Assembly (NCBI RefSeq): GCF_001074155.1
Contig: NZ_JUUZ01000027.1
Coordinates: 1 to 64,000, forward strand
Reading direction: 5' to 3'
DNA from: Streptococcus pseudopneumoniae
GTDB taxonomy: Bacteria; Bacillota; Bacilli; Lactobacillales; Streptococcaceae
Length of the DNA: 64,000 bases
Shown here piece by piece: positions 1-9,060 of this stretch. The notes beneath the pieces were generated by a model. That model worked only from the letters and a program-made list of their open reading frames with translations, was not told the DNA's origin and ran no database searches. A program made the position numbers and the translations under genes. How positions within the stretch are numbered: position 1 is the stretch's first letter; each line of letters begins with the position of its first letter.

Positions 1-81
1 ACCCTATTTTAGTGTATACAAAAAGGCCAACATCCATTATATTAAAAGCGCCTAAACCTAAAACAAAAGGATGATGACCAT

Positions 82-502
82 ATGAACAATATACTAGAAG
101 CTATACTACAAATCAAAGATGCACACAATGAAGGTGTTACATTCCATTTCTTAGAGAATATTAAAGAAGTATTGCGTGATGAGAGTGGGAAAGTAACTGG
201 TGTAAAGGTTATTACAATGGAACTTGGTGAATCAGATGAAAGTGGAAGAAGATTAACGCATGAAGTGGCAGGTAGTGAACATATTATTCCATGTGATCTT
301 GTCGTTGCAGCAATTGAACAAAAGTAGACTTTAGTGTTCTAGATGAAAGGTAAAAATTTGACTTTCGGTCAACATCAGAATACAATAGAAATAAATAATA
401 ACAGGTGATGCATATTTAGGTCCTCAATCTATCGCAACCGCAATTAAAGACGGGCGAGAAGTTGCGACAGAAGTACATGAATCGTTTAAAGAAAACATAT
501 AA
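82..502 (+). pseudogene. Broken gltD-like oxidoreductase remnant
   Basis: Two pieces of one coding sequence survive. The first (82-327) encodes an 81-residue stretch resembling the NAD(P)-binding part of glutamate synthase small subunit (GltD) and related FAD-dependent oxidoreductases; it has the ESDESGRR-type segment and ends in LVVAAIEQK. The second (about 386-502), in another frame, encodes TGDAYLGPQSIATAIKDG and then a helix ending in KENI and a stop, which fits the C-terminal FAD-binding part of the same family. The N-terminal part and the middle are missing and the frames disagree, so it cannot make a working enzyme. The family assignment is from motif memory; the decayed state is seen directly. 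Confidence 0.6.
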
Positions 503-703
503 ATAACTTGTGGTGCCTTTCGTTTTTTACTGGGAAAATTAAGGAACTATAGTTATAAATACTTAAAGATATTAATATATTAACATATTAACATGCGTAT
601 ATTTATAGGAAGATTAAATAGAAATATTTGATATTAGCAAGAATATCTACATCTTATAACATATAGGTATTAATATATTCATAAAATATTAGGAGGAGAA
701 ATA
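503..703. other. AT-rich intergenic stretch
   Basis: A strongly AT-rich spacer with short TTAACATATTAACAT-type repeats. It presumably holds the promoter of the downstream lipoprotein gene, but no convincing -35/-10 pair stands out. Nothing else was recognised. Confidence 0.4.
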
Positions 704-1396
704 ATGAACAAGAAACTATTATCAGGCTTATGTGCAGCAGTACTCTTATCAGGTTTAGTAGGATGCGGACCTAAGGAGTCAAAACAAAATACCACAACAA
801 GTACTTCTACAATAGAAACAAAAAATACCACAACAAATAACTCTGAAGTAACAGAGAAGAACTTCAAAGACTTCCCGGATACAGATGAAAAGTACTTCAC
901 ATATGAAGAGTGGCAAGAAGGATACGCAATCTATAGTTGTACTTCTGACGACAAGGTTGTTCGTGTACCAAAAACCATTAATGGTAAACCTGTTATAGCG
1001 ATTGCACAGCGTGGTATGGCAAATCTTGAAAAATGTGAAGCAATCGTCTTACCAGATACAGTAAGATATGTTGGAGAGTCATCTTTTGGTCAAGATAAAG
1101 CATTGAAGTACATTTATTTAGGAACATCATTAGAAACTGTTGATGATCACGCATTTTTAGGAGCAAGTTCTCTAGAGTCTGTTGTATTTCCAGAAGGAAC
1201 AAAATCAATTGGTCAATTGGTATTTTCAGACACACCATCAATCAAATCGATCACAATACCTGAAAGTGTAATTGAAATAACAGACTTATTTTACTTCCCA
1301 GAAAATTCAAATAAGAATGTAGAAATCCATACACCTAAGGGATCAAAGGCAGAAGAGGCTGCCAATAGTTTAGGACTCAAAGTAGTAAATGACTAA
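704..1396 (+). CDS. BspA-like leucine-rich-repeat lipoprotein
   Basis: A 230-residue secreted lipoprotein. Residues 1-21 form a signal peptide ending in the lipobox LVGC, so Cys21 should be lipidated and the protein anchored outside the membrane. A Thr/Ser/Asn-rich linker follows (about 25-50). The rest carries LRR_5/BspA-type repeats, recognisable by segments such as LEKCEAIVLPDTVRYVGESS and SIKSITIPESV. BspA-like repeats usually mediate binding to host or bacterial surfaces; the ligand is unknown here. The start is fixed by AGGAGGAG just upstream. A second gene beginning with nearly the same nine codons lies right behind it but is cut short, so this was probably a tandem lipoprotein family. 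Confidence 0.75.
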   Translation: MNKKLLSGLCAAVLLSGLVGCGPKESKQNTTTSTSTIETKNTTTNNSEVTEKNFKDFPDTDEKYFTYEEWQEGYAIYSCTSDDKVVRVPKTINGKPVIAIAQRGMANLEKCEAIVLPDTVRYVGESSFGQDKALKYIYLGTSLETVDDHAFLGASSLESVVFPEGTKSIGQLVFSDTPSIKSITIPESVIEITDLFYFPENSNKNVEIHTPKGSKAEEAANSLGLKVVND

Positions 1397-1407
1397 AGGG
1401 GAATAGT

Positions 1408-1455
1408 ATGAACAAGAAACTACTATCAGGCTTAGGGACTGACCCCAAAAAGTGA
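1408..1455 (+). pseudogene. Truncated second lipoprotein gene
   Basis: A ribosome binding site (AAAGGGGAA) is followed by ATG and the codons for MNKKLLSGL, the same nine residues that begin the lipoprotein just upstream and differing by one synonymous base. Homology then stops abruptly at GGGACTGACCCC, the end of an IS3-family element, and translation ends six codons later. It is the 5' stub of a tandem paralogue disrupted by an insertion sequence. Confidence 0.7.
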
Positions 1456-1545
1456 GAATTTAATAAAAACACCCTAGGGCTACCGTCTTCGGTATTCAAC
1501 CGGAGACAGGTAGTCCAATTTTTGTTGGATTCTTTTTTCATTAGG
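1435..1545 (-). mobile_element. IS3-family insertion sequence remnant (3' end)
   Basis: On the minus strand the frame ending at the TAG at 1480-1482 encodes NEKRIQQKLDYLSPVEYRRR and a stop, the hallmark C-terminus of IS3-family orfB transposases (rve integrase domain). Downstream of that stop lies GTTTTTATTAAATTCTCAC and then a terminal sequence that reads GACTGACCCCAAAAAGT on the plus strand, typical of IS3-family inverted repeats. Only about 110 bp of this end is left; the rest of the element and its other end are absent. It sits on the downstream side of the truncated lipoprotein gene, so a deletion starting in the element probably joined the PTS region to it. Confidence 0.75.
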
Positions 1546-1576
1546 TTCTTCATCAACACTATTTGACAAAGAGCCA

Positions 1577-1606
1577 AAAGAATCAGGTGATAAACCTGAT
1601 TCTTTT
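1577..1606. terminator. Terminator after manLMN
   Basis: An 11-bp perfect stem (AAGAATCAGGT / ACCTGATTCTT) with a 5-nt loop. A T-run follows on both strands, stronger on the plus strand. It closes the manLMN operon. Confidence 0.8.
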
Positions 1607-1629
1607 TTGTTTGTATGTTCTCACCGAGA

Positions 1630-2541
1630 TTACATAATACCGAAGAAACGAGCTGCGATACCAACTGCAAAAAGGGCAAGGATGATTGTGATTGGAGATA
1701 CTTTTTTCTTAAGCAACCACATGCAAAGGAAAGTAAGGAGAAGTCCCATCAATCCTGGGATCAATGAGTTCAACTGACCTTGAAGCGTTTGTGGTTGAAC
1801 GCTATCCAAACTCAAACCACTAAGTGCTTGACCAAGAATACCCTTCAATTCTCCACCTGTAACAGCGCCTTCTGGGAAGTTGATGTAAGCACCTTCTGCC
1901 AATTGTTTACCTGGAAGATTGACAGTGAAGTTGATAGAAACCCAACGTTGTACAAGAACGGCAAGGATGAACATACCAAGGATAGAAGCTCCTTTAGTGA
2001 TGTCTTTCAAGATACCACCTGACATGTCTTTAGTGATTTCAGATCCAGCCTTGTAACCAAACTCTTGTGTGTACCAAAGGAAAGACATACGGATTGCATT
2101 CCATCCAAAGAAGAAGAGAAGTGGACCAACGATGTTACCAGTTGCAGCAAGTGATGCACCAAGGGCACCAAGGATAGGACGTACTGTAAACCAGAAGACT
2201 GGGTCACCGATACCAGCAAGGGGTCCCATCATACCGATTTTAACACCTTGGATAGCAGCGTCATCGATTTCAGTACCGTTTGCACGTTCTTCTTCAAGTG
2301 CAAGAGTAACTCCCATGATTGGAGCAGCTACGTATGGGTGAGTGTTGAAGAACTCAAGGTGACGCTCAAGAGCAGCAGCTTGGTCTTCTTTAGTAGTGTA
2401 AAGTTTCTTGATAGCTGGGATCAATGAGTAAGCCCAACCCAAGTTTTGCATACGTTCGTAGTTCCATGAACCTTGAAGGAATTGTGAACGCCACCAAACT
2501 TTTTGGCGATCTGATTTTGATAATTGAATTTTTTCAGCCAT
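1630..2541 (-). CDS. manN: PTS mannose/glucose transporter subunit IID
   Basis: EIID membrane component (303 residues) of the mannose-family phosphotransferase system. With EIIC it forms the channel through which glucose, mannose, glucosamine and related sugars are taken up while being phosphorylated. The N-terminal half shows the family motifs WWRSQFLQGSWNYERMQ and MMGPLAGIGDPVFW; several hydrophobic segments follow toward the C-terminus. Length is normal. The start follows AAAGGGGAACAATC. It is the third gene of manLMN, 14 nt behind manM. The EIIC partner upstream has an in-frame stop, so this subunit may be made without its partner. Confidence 0.93.
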   Translation of the reverse strand: MAEKIQLSKSDRQKVWWRSQFLQGSWNYERMQNLGWAYSLIPAIKKLYTTKEDQAAALERHLEFFNTHPYVAAPIMGVTLALEEERANGTEIDDAAIQGVKIGMMGPLAGIGDPVFWFTVRPILGALGASLAATGNIVGPLLFFFGWNAIRMSFLWYTQEFGYKAGSEITKDMSGGILKDITKGASILGMFILAVLVQRWVSINFTVNLPGKQLAEGAYINFPEGAVTGGELKGILGQALSGLSLDSVQPQTLQGQLNSLIPGLMGLLLTFLCMWLLKKKVSPITIILALFAVGIAARFFGIM

Positions 2542-2555
2542 GATTGTTCCCCTTT

Positions 2556-3368
2556 CTAGTAGTCTTCTAAGATATCACCGATTGGGTCGTTAGAAGTTGC
2601 AGCACCGCCGCCACCGTTTCCACCTTGTTTAGAAAGGTTGAGGTAGATGAAGGCAAGGGCAACACCGATGACACCAAGGGCAATCAAAGTCAATTGAGAG
2701 ATTGCTGCAAGAGCAAAACCGATAGCGAAGAATGGCCATACTTCACGAGTAGCCATCATGTTGATAACCAAAGCGTAACCAACGGCAACGACCATGGCAC
2801 CACCGACAGCCATACCACCGTTCAACCAGTCTGGCATTAAACCAAGAGCGTCTTGAACAGCAGAAGCTGGGATAGCGATAAGGAAGGCTGCAGGAACAGC
2901 GATACGAAGACCTTGAAGAATAAGGGCAAAGTAGTGAGCGCGTTCAACAGCTGCAATGTTTCCTTCTTTAGCAGCAGCATCTGCAGTGTGAACCAAACCA
3001 ACTGAGATTGTACGAACAATCATAGTCAAGAAAAGTCCAGCTACGGCAAGAGGGATTGCAGTTGCAGTTGCGACTGCGATACCTTCAGTAGTAAAGTTAC
3101 CACCTTTAATCATGATAATTGCAGCGGCAACAGAGGCAAGAGCAGCGTCAGGAGCTACGGCTGCTCCGATGTTAGCCTAACCAAGGGCAATCATTTGAAG
3201 TGATCCACCAAGCATAACCCCTGCTTCGAGGTTACCAGTTACAAGACCGATGAGGGTACATGCTACGATTGGTTGATGGAATTGGAATTGGTCGAGGATA
3301 CCTTCAAGACCTGCGAAGAAGGCAACAACTACAACCAAGATAGCAGAAATGATTGAAATATCTGACAT
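2556..3368 (-). pseudogene. manM: PTS mannose EIIC with premature stop
   Basis: EIIC channel subunit of the mannose PTS. Reading from the ATG at 3368, 63 good residues (ending SLQMIALG) are followed by TAG at 3177-3179. The same frame then continues ANIGAAVAPDAALASVAAAI to the normal end at 2556. Family members carry Trp at this point (LGWANIGAA), so a single TGG-to-TAG change (G to A on the coding strand, base 3178) explains it. The whole frame would give about 270 residues, the usual length. An internal ATG at 3113 has no Shine-Dalgarno sequence and would lack the first transmembrane segments. Either the strain has lost ManLMN transport or this is a sequencing error or suppressed stop. Known of the family: EIIC/EIID is also the receptor for class IIa bacteriocins. 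Confidence 0.85.
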
Positions 3369-3397
3369 GGTTTTATTCCTTTTCTATTTAATGTTAA

Positions 3398-4387
3398 TTA
3401 TTGAACGTTAGCTTTGCTAATCAAGTCAAACAAATCTTTTTTCGTGTCGTTTGGTACTTTACGTACGTCAAATTCAACACCAAGGTCACGCATTTTTTCA
3501 AATGTAGCAACGTCGTCTTTGTCCATTGACAATACGTTGTTGATCATTGTTTTACCAGTTGAGTGAGCCATTGAACCAACGTTAAGAGTCTTGATTGGTA
3601 CACCGCCTTCGATAGCACGAAGGGCATCTTGAGGTGTTTCAAACAAGATAAGGGCGTGTGTGTTACCAAAACGAGGGTCTTTTGCAACCTCAATCAATTT
3701 TTGGATTGGCACAACGTTAGCTTTTACTCCGTTAGGAGCAGCTTGTTTGATCAACTCTTTACGCAATTCGTCGTTTGCAACGTTATCTGAAGCAACGATG
3801 ATACGGTCTGCTTTTGAATCTGGTGTCCAAGCAGTTGCGACTTGTCCGTGAAGGAGACGTGTGTCAAGACGTGCAAGATTGATTTTCAATTTACCGTCTC
3901 CGATAACTGTTCCTTCTGGAATAGCAGCTTGGGCTACAGGAGCAGTTGCAGCAACTGCAACTTCCTCAGCTGGGTTTAGCTCTTCTGGAAGAGCCTTGAT
4001 GCCATCTTTGGCTTCTTTAATGATGTTCGCAGCAACTTTAGCCACTCCGGCATTAGCGTCCATCAGGCGTTCGGTGTAGGCTTGGATTAACATCGGCAAG
4101 TTAAGTCCTGTGATGATGGCAAATTTACGCTCAGGATTTTCTCCCATTACGCGGCTAGCTTGGTTAAATGGAGAACCACTCCAAAGGTCAGCCAAGACTA
4201 GAACCTCATCTTCTGCGTCAAATGCAGGCACAGCATTGTTGAATTTTGCGTATAAATCATCTGGACCTTCGTTTGGCATAAAGGTTACAACTTGAACCTT
4301 TTCTTGTTCACCAAAGATCATAGATCCTGACTGATGAATACCCGCGGCAAATTCACCGTGACTCGCAATAATGATTCCGATACTCAT
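3398..4387 (-). CDS. manL: PTS mannose/glucose EIIAB, fused
   Basis: Cytoplasmic EIIAB protein (329 residues) that passes phosphate from HPr to the incoming sugar. The IIA domain (about 1-130) has the phosphorylation site [11 protein letters not shown], His10; an Ala/Pro/Val-rich linker (about 135-160) leads to the IIB domain with its site [15 protein letters not shown], His180. Two ATGs occur; AAGGAGG directly abuts the first, so the second ATG (4387), giving MSIGIII, is the likely start. First gene of manLMN. The promoter just upstream carries a cre-like site between its -35 and -10. In streptococci ManL also takes part in sugar signalling, which could persist even with manM broken. Confidence 0.93.
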   Translation of the reverse strand: MSIGIIIASHGEFAAGIHQSGSMIFGEQEKVQVVTFMPNEGPDDLYAKFNNAVPAFDAEDEVLVLADLWSGSPFNQASRVMGENPERKFAIITGLNLPMLIQAYTERLMDANAGVAKVAANIIKEAKDGIKALPEELNPAEEVAVAATAPVAQAAIPEGTVIGDGKLKINLARLDTRLLHGQVATAWTPDSKADRIIVASDNVANDELRKELIKQAAPNGVKANVVPIQKLIEVAKDPRFGNTHALILFETPQDALRAIEGGVPIKTLNVGSMAHSTGKTMINNVLSMDKDDVATFEKMRDLGVEFDVRKVPNDTKKDLFDLISKANVQ

Positions 4388-4449
4388 TATTGTCATTCCT
4401 CCTTATAAAATGTTTGACTTGTAGTTTAAGAAAACTTTAAGACTAACTA

Positions 4450-4477
4450 AGTATAAACCGTTTTCATAAAAAATCAA
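4450..4477 (-). promoter_or_regulatory. manL promoter with cre-like site
   Basis: On the minus strand TTGATT (4472-4477), a 16-bp spacer and TATACT (4450-4455) form a good sigma-A promoter. The spacer contains TGAAAACGGTTTAT, close to the CcpA box TGWAANCGNTNWCA. A CcpA-HPr(Ser-P) complex bound here would cover the promoter and repress or tune manLMN. CcpA control is inferred from the match. Confidence 0.7.
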
Positions 4478-4766
4478 CTACTTATAATAAATCCTAAAAA
4501 GCAGCGTAACAAACCTGTCATTCCAAACATTGATATATCAATATCTTTAGATAAGATTTTGAAGGTAAGTATGGGAAATTTAATATAAAAAAGTCATAGT
4601 ACAGAAATCGACGAAGCAAATCGGTATCTTATTTCTAGCCCTATACTTCAACCGTTGGATGCTTAAAGAATGTGGATAGTAAAATGACGTTTTGTCAATA
4701 GTGTTCTTGAGCGTAAAAAAAAAGAACTTTAAGTTCAATAAATTGCTATATCAAAATTTTATTGCT
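4478..4766. other. Intergenic region between manL and adhP
   Basis: No gene was recognised. A short GAACTT/AAGTTC inverted repeat followed, on the minus strand, by a run of nine T lies near 4720-4735, but its stem is too short to call a terminator. The rest is unremarkable AT-rich sequence. Confidence 0.4.
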
Positions 4767-4804
4767 AAAAAACGAGGTGGGGTCTTTTGTCCCTACCTCG
4801 TTTT
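4767..4804 (-). terminator. adhP terminator
   Basis: A long stem (AAAACGAGGTAGGG pairing with CCCACCTCGTTTT, one mismatch) with an 8-nt loop and a T-run on the minus strand, just after the adhP stop. Confidence 0.85.
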
Positions 4805-4821
4805 GGAATTTATTATCTATC

Positions 4822-5841
4822 TTAATGAGTAAAGTCTAGAACCATGCGACCTTGGATGGTACCAGCAGCCATTTCATCAAAGACAGCAATGGCATCTTCG
4901 ACAGGCCGTTTTTGAACAACTGGAACAACGAGACCTTCAGCACCAAATTGGAAAGCTTCTTCCAAATCTTTACGTGTACCAACAAGGGAACCGATGACCT
5001 GAATACCGTCAAGAACTGTTTTGACGATGCTAAGGTCCATCATTTCAGATGGGAGACCGACAGCTACTACACGACCGCCTGCACGAACAGAGTCAACTGC
5101 TTGGTTGAAGGCAACTTTTGATACAGCTGTTACGACAGCTGAGTGAGCACCACCGTTTGTTTTTTCCTTGATAAGGCCTGGAACATCTTCGACTTCAAGA
5201 CCATTAATCACGATATCAGCACCGACTTCTTTAGCTAGAGCAAGTTTATCGTTGTTAATATCTACTGCGATAACGTGAGCGTTGAATACTTTTTTAGCGT
5301 ATTGAACAGCTAAGTTACCAAGTCCTCCAGCACCATAGAGTACAACCCATTGGCCTGGCTCAACTTTTGCCTCTTTGATAGCCTTGTAGGTAGTAACACC
5401 GGCACAAGTGATTGAAGAAGCTTGGGCTGGATCGAGACCTTCTGGAACCTTAACGGCATAATCTGCAGTTACGATACATTGTTCTGCCATACCACCATCA
5501 ACTGAGTAGCCAGCATTTTTTACTGTACGGCAAAGGGTTTCGCGTCCGGTTGTACAATATTCACATATGCCACAGCCTTCAAAGAACCAAGCTACGCTGA
5601 CACGGTCACCAACTTTTAGACTCTTAACATCAGGAGCGATTTCTTTTACGATACCAATTCCTTCGTGACCGAGAACACGTCCTGGAACTTTTCCAAAGTC
5701 ACCATGGGCAACGTGGAGGTCTGTATGGCAAACACCACAGTACTCAACTTCAACAAGTGCTTCGCCATTTTCGAGCGGACGGAGCACTTTTTCTTCAATA
5801 GCAACACCAGTGCTTTCTGGATTTACAACAACAGCTTTCAT
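4822..5841 (-). CDS. adhP: Zinc-dependent alcohol dehydrogenase
   Basis: Medium-chain alcohol dehydrogenase (339 residues) that interconverts primary alcohols such as ethanol with aldehydes using NAD(H). Catalytic zinc ligands are visible in GVCHTDLH and GHEGIGIV; structural zinc cysteines are in [16 protein letters not shown] Rossmann motif [14 protein letters not shown] lies in the middle. Length matches the AdhP class. Start chosen at MKAVVVNPE after AAGGAGG. It is transcribed alone, between its own promoter and terminator. A Rex-like operator overlaps the -10 element and a cre-like site lies upstream, which would link expression to NADH level and sugar supply, as expected for a fermentation enzyme. 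Confidence 0.93.
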   Translation of the reverse strand: MKAVVVNPESTGVAIEEKVLRPLENGEALVEVEYCGVCHTDLHVAHGDFGKVPGRVLGHEGIGIVKEIAPDVKSLKVGDRVSVAWFFEGCGICEYCTTGRETLCRTVKNAGYSVDGGMAEQCIVTADYAVKVPEGLDPAQASSITCAGVTTYKAIKEAKVEPGQWVVLYGAGGLGNLAVQYAKKVFNAHVIAVDINNDKLALAKEVGADIVINGLEVEDVPGLIKEKTNGGAHSAVVTAVSKVAFNQAVDSVRAGGRVVAVGLPSEMMDLSIVKTVLDGIQVIGSLVGTRKDLEEAFQFGAEGLVVPVVQKRPVEDAIAVFDEMAAGTIQGRMVLDFTH

Positions 5842-5944
5842 AGCTATCCTCCTTGGTTAGTAGTTGAGGTGCAGAGGAAAAGGGGCTTGCCTTAAATCGT
5901 GATTCAAGTGAAGTCAAATTTGAACTGCCCTCTTTTTTGTCTAT

Positions 5945-5979
5945 ATGTGAATTATATCACGATATTTAATATAATGCAA
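5945..5979 (-). promoter_or_regulatory. adhP promoter with Rex-like operator
   Basis: TTGCAT (5974-5979), a 17-bp spacer and TATAAT (5951-5956) on the minus strand. Overlapping the -10 is ATGTGA-N6-TCACGA (5945-5962), which resembles the Rex box TTGTGA-N6-TCACAA. Rex is a NADH/NAD+-sensing repressor of fermentation genes in Gram-positives. A weaker cre-like sequence (TGAAATCGCTTAAC) sits at 6001-6014. Binding of either protein is inferred. Confidence 0.6.
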
Positions 5980-6211
5980 GGAGATTTATGCAAAAATATA
6001 TGAAATCGCTTAACCGGTTGATGAGACTGTGAAATTTGAACAATGATATCTAACGTATTCGTATAAAATTTCATATAAATAGGAACTTGTTTGGCCTCAA
6101 ATCTAGGGGGCGAGCTTGCAAACAGATTTTCTAAGATCCATCTCTAGGAGTTTTTGGTATAATAGAGAGTAATTTATTTTCTAGTATGAGAAGTTAGAGT
6201 GAGAGGTATGT

Positions 6212-7489
6212 ATGTCCCCTTCAATTCAGTTATTAAAAGACCGCTATTTAAAAAATATCAAAGAAAATCCAGATCTCTACATCGGTATTGAGTTGGAGTT
6301 TCCTATCGTTCATACGAAAGGCCAACCTACAGATATTGAAGTCAGCAAGGACTTGATGAATTTTTTGGTTGATGCTCTCAGTCTGGAAGTTGAAAAGGTA
6401 GACCAGGAGGGCAATTCGATTCAACTTGTAGAACCGGCGAGTCAAGATCGGATTTTGTTTGAAGTTTCTTATACAACCTTGGAGTTTGCCTTTGGTAGAG
6501 CCCAGACTATCCAAGAGGTTGAAGGACGTTTTCAGGCCTATATGAAGGTAATCCAGAAAAAGCTAGAAGAAAAGAATCATGCTATCCAAGGTTGGGGGAT
6601 TCACCCGAACTGGGATATCAATGATAATAGACCTGTAGCTTATCCACGCTATCAGATGCTGATGGATTATCTGCGTATGGGGAGTCACCAAGAAAGTGCG
6701 CATTTACATGACTTTCCACAATACGGGGCCTTCATCTGCGGGAGTCAAGTCCAGTTGGATGTTTCGACCGCTAACTACCTACGTGTCATCAATGCTTTCA
6801 CTCAGATTGAGTCAGCCAAAGCTTACCTGTTTGCCAATTCTGAGTTTTCTGGAGCAGACTGGGACACCCAGATTTCACGAGATATTTTTTGGGAAGAATC
6901 TATGCATGGGATTTATCCAGAGAATGTTGGTGTCAATACCAGACTCTTTAAAGATGAAGATGATTTCTTTGATTATTTAGACAATTCTGCGGTTTTTACA
7001 GCAGAACGAGATGGAGAAACCTACTATTTTTCTCCGATTCGAGCCAGAGATTACCTAACTACTGATGAAATTCCTGCCTATACTCTAAATGGGAAAGAAA
7101 CTCTTCTTGTTCCTCTAGAAAAGGATTTCCAAACGCACCGTAGCTACCAATTCCAAGATTTAACAACTCGAGGAACGGTCGAATTTCGGAGTGTTTGTAC
7201 CCAGCCACTAGACCGAACTTTTGCTTCAGCAGCCTTTCATCTAGGTTTGTTGGTGAATCTTGACAAGTTTGAAGCTTACCTAGAAACAGCTCCTTTCTTT
7301 GAAAGTTTTGGTCGTGATTACAAATCTTTGAGAAGACAATTTTCTAAGAAACGGCTTTCAGATGAGGAGACAGCTGGAATTGTTCAATTCTCAAAAGACT
7401 TGCTAGCGATAGCAGAGCAAGGTCTTAAGATAAGAGGTCAGCAAGAAATGACCTATTTAGAGCCTTTGAAAGAAAAATTGACTCTATAA
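6212..7489 (+). CDS. Glutamate-cysteine ligase family protein
   Basis: A 425-residue protein of the glutamate-cysteine ligase (GCS) superfamily, which joins glutamate and cysteine through a gamma-peptide bond. The ATP/glutamate-binding start YIGIELEFPIVH (about 23-34) and the late motif TRGTVEFRSVCTQPLD are typical, as is GWGIHPN in the middle. It lacks the fused ATP-grasp domain of bifunctional streptococcal GshF, so it could make gamma-glutamylcysteine or another gamma-glutamyl compound; the true product is not known from sequence. An extended -10 (TGGTATAAT, near 6155-6163) precedes it, with a GAGAGG-type ribosome binding site. It stands alone, upstream of thrC. Confidence 0.75.
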   Translation: MSPSIQLLKDRYLKNIKENPDLYIGIELEFPIVHTKGQPTDIEVSKDLMNFLVDALSLEVEKVDQEGNSIQLVEPASQDRILFEVSYTTLEFAFGRAQTIQEVEGRFQAYMKVIQKKLEEKNHAIQGWGIHPNWDINDNRPVAYPRYQMLMDYLRMGSHQESAHLHDFPQYGAFICGSQVQLDVSTANYLRVINAFTQIESAKAYLFANSEFSGADWDTQISRDIFWEESMHGIYPENVGVNTRLFKDEDDFFDYLDNSAVFTAERDGETYYFSPIRARDYLTTDEIPAYTLNGKETLLVPLEKDFQTHRSYQFQDLTTRGTVEFRSVCTQPLDRTFASAAFHLGLLVNLDKFEAYLETAPFFESFGRDYKSLRRQFSKKRLSDEETAGIVQFSKDLLAIAEQGLKIRGQQEMTYLEPLKEKLTL

Positions 7490-7563
7490 TTTTCTTATAA
7501 AGGGAGAATTTTCTGAAAAATCATGTTATAATGAATGAGACTATAGATAAAGGATAGAGATTT

Positions 7564-9048
7564 ATGACATTAGTTTATCAATCAACGCGTGACGCGAACA
7601 ATACAGTAACAGCCAGCCAAGCGATTTTGCAAGGTTTGGCAACAGATGGAGGCTTGTATACTCCAGTGAGCTATCCAAGGGTGGACTTGGATTTTGACAC
7701 ATTAAAAGACGCTTCTTATCAAGAAGTGGCCAAGCTTGTCTTGTCAGCTTTCTTGGATGACTTTACAGCAGAAGAGTTGGACTACTGTATCACCAACGCC
7801 TATGACAGCAAATTTGATACACCAGCTATTGCCCCTCTTGTCAAACTTGATGGTCAATACAACTTGGAACTTTTCCACGGTTCAACCATTGCCTTTAAAG
7901 ATATGGCCTTGTCCATCTTGCCATACTTTATGACAACGGCAGCTAAGAAACACGGCTTGGAAAACAAAATTGTCATCTTGACAGCAACATCTGGAGATAC
8001 TGGGAAAGCTGCTATGGCAGGATTCGCGGATGTCCCAGGAACTGAAATTATCGTCTTTTATCCAAAAGATGGTGTCAGCAAGGTCCAAGAGTTGCAAATG
8101 ACCACTCAAACGGGCGAAAATACCCATGTTATCGCTATTGATGGAAACTTTGACGATGCCCAAACCAATGTGAAACATATGTTCAATGATGTGGCCCTTC
8201 GTGAGAAATTGGCAGCCAACAAGCTTCAGTTCTCATCAGCTAACTCTATGAATATCGGTCGTTTAGTCCCTCAGATTGTCTATTATGTTTATGCCTATGC
8301 TCAGCTTGTTAAAACTGGCGAGATTGTGGCGGGTGAAAAAGTCAATTTCACCGTACCGACAGGAAACTTTGGAAACATCTTGGCTGCCTTTTACGCCAAA
8401 CAAATCGGCCTACCAGTCGGCAAGCTAATCTGTGCTTCAAATGACAACAATGTCTTGACAGACTTCTTTAAAACTCGTGTTTATGACAAGAAGCGTGAGT
8501 TTAAGGTAACCACTAGCCCATCTATGGATATCTTAGTGTCTTCAAACTTGGAGCGCTTGATTTTCCATCTTTTGGGAAATGATGCGGTTAAGACGGCTGA
8601 ACTTATGAATGCTTTGAACACTCAAGGTCAGTATGAGTTGACTGATTTTGATGCAGAGATTCTTGATCTCTTTGCAGCTGAGTATGCGACTGAAGCAGAA
8701 ACAGCAGCAGAAATCAAGCGTGTTTATCAAACAGATACCTACATTGAGGATCCACATACAGCGGTTGCCTCAGCTGTTTATAAAAAATACCAAGCAGCTA
8801 CAGGCGATGCGGCTAAGACCGTGATTGCTTCAACAGCTAGCCCATATAAATTCCCAGTAGTTGCAGTAGAAGCTGTAACAGGGAAATCAGGTTTGAGCGA
8901 CTTTGAGGCCTTGGCTCAATTACATGAAATCTCAGGAGTAGCAGTGCCACCAGCAGTGGATGGCCTCGAAACAGCTCCAGTTCGTCACAAGACAACTGTT
9001 GCAGCGGCAGATATGCAGGCAGCAGTAGAATCTTATTTAGGACTTTAA
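7564..9048 (+). CDS. thrC: Threonine synthase
   Basis: PLP-dependent enzyme (494 residues) converting O-phosphohomoserine to threonine, the last step of threonine synthesis. The cofactor lysine is in HGSTIAFKDMA (Lys112); TATSGDTGKAAMAGF and TVPTGNFGNILAA are the conserved phosphate-binding loops. The length is that of the long class (yeast and many Gram-positives). An extended -10 (TGTTATAAT) lies about 35 bp upstream. A terminator separates it from the MATE gene. No threonine attenuator or T-box was seen upstream. Confidence 0.93.
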   Translation: MTLVYQSTRDANNTVTASQAILQGLATDGGLYTPVSYPRVDLDFDTLKDASYQEVAKLVLSAFLDDFTAEELDYCITNAYDSKFDTPAIAPLVKLDGQYNLELFHGSTIAFKDMALSILPYFMTTAAKKHGLENKIVILTATSGDTGKAAMAGFADVPGTEIIVFYPKDGVSKVQELQMTTQTGENTHVIAIDGNFDDAQTNVKHMFNDVALREKLAANKLQFSSANSMNIGRLVPQIVYYVYAYAQLVKTGEIVAGEKVNFTVPTGNFGNILAAFYAKQIGLPVGKLICASNDNNVLTDFFKTRVYDKKREFKVTTSPSMDILVSSNLERLIFHLLGNDAVKTAELMNALNTQGQYELTDFDAEILDLFAAEYATEAETAAEIKRVYQTDTYIEDPHTAVASAVYKKYQAATGDAAKTVIASTASPYKFPVVAVEAVTGKSGLSDFEALAQLHEISGVAVPPAVDGLETAPVRHKTTVAAADMQAAVESYLGL

Positions 9049-9060
9049 AAGAGAGGAAGT

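Noticed and set aside
1377-1679. 100-codon minus-strand frame across the IS remnant and terminator
   Set aside because: The true transposase tail is in another frame (NEKRIQQKLDYLSPVEYRRR, stop); this frame is chance and crosses a terminator.
2556-3113. Independent start of a shortened manM at the ATG at 3113
   Set aside because: No Shine-Dalgarno precedes it and the first membrane segments of EIIC would be missing; annotated as a pseudogene instead.
6056-6063. TACGAATA on the minus strand, the core of a competence cin-box
   Set aside because: It lies over 200 bp from adhP, no T-rich flank typical of SigX promoters follows, and a good sigma-A promoter for adhP is present.
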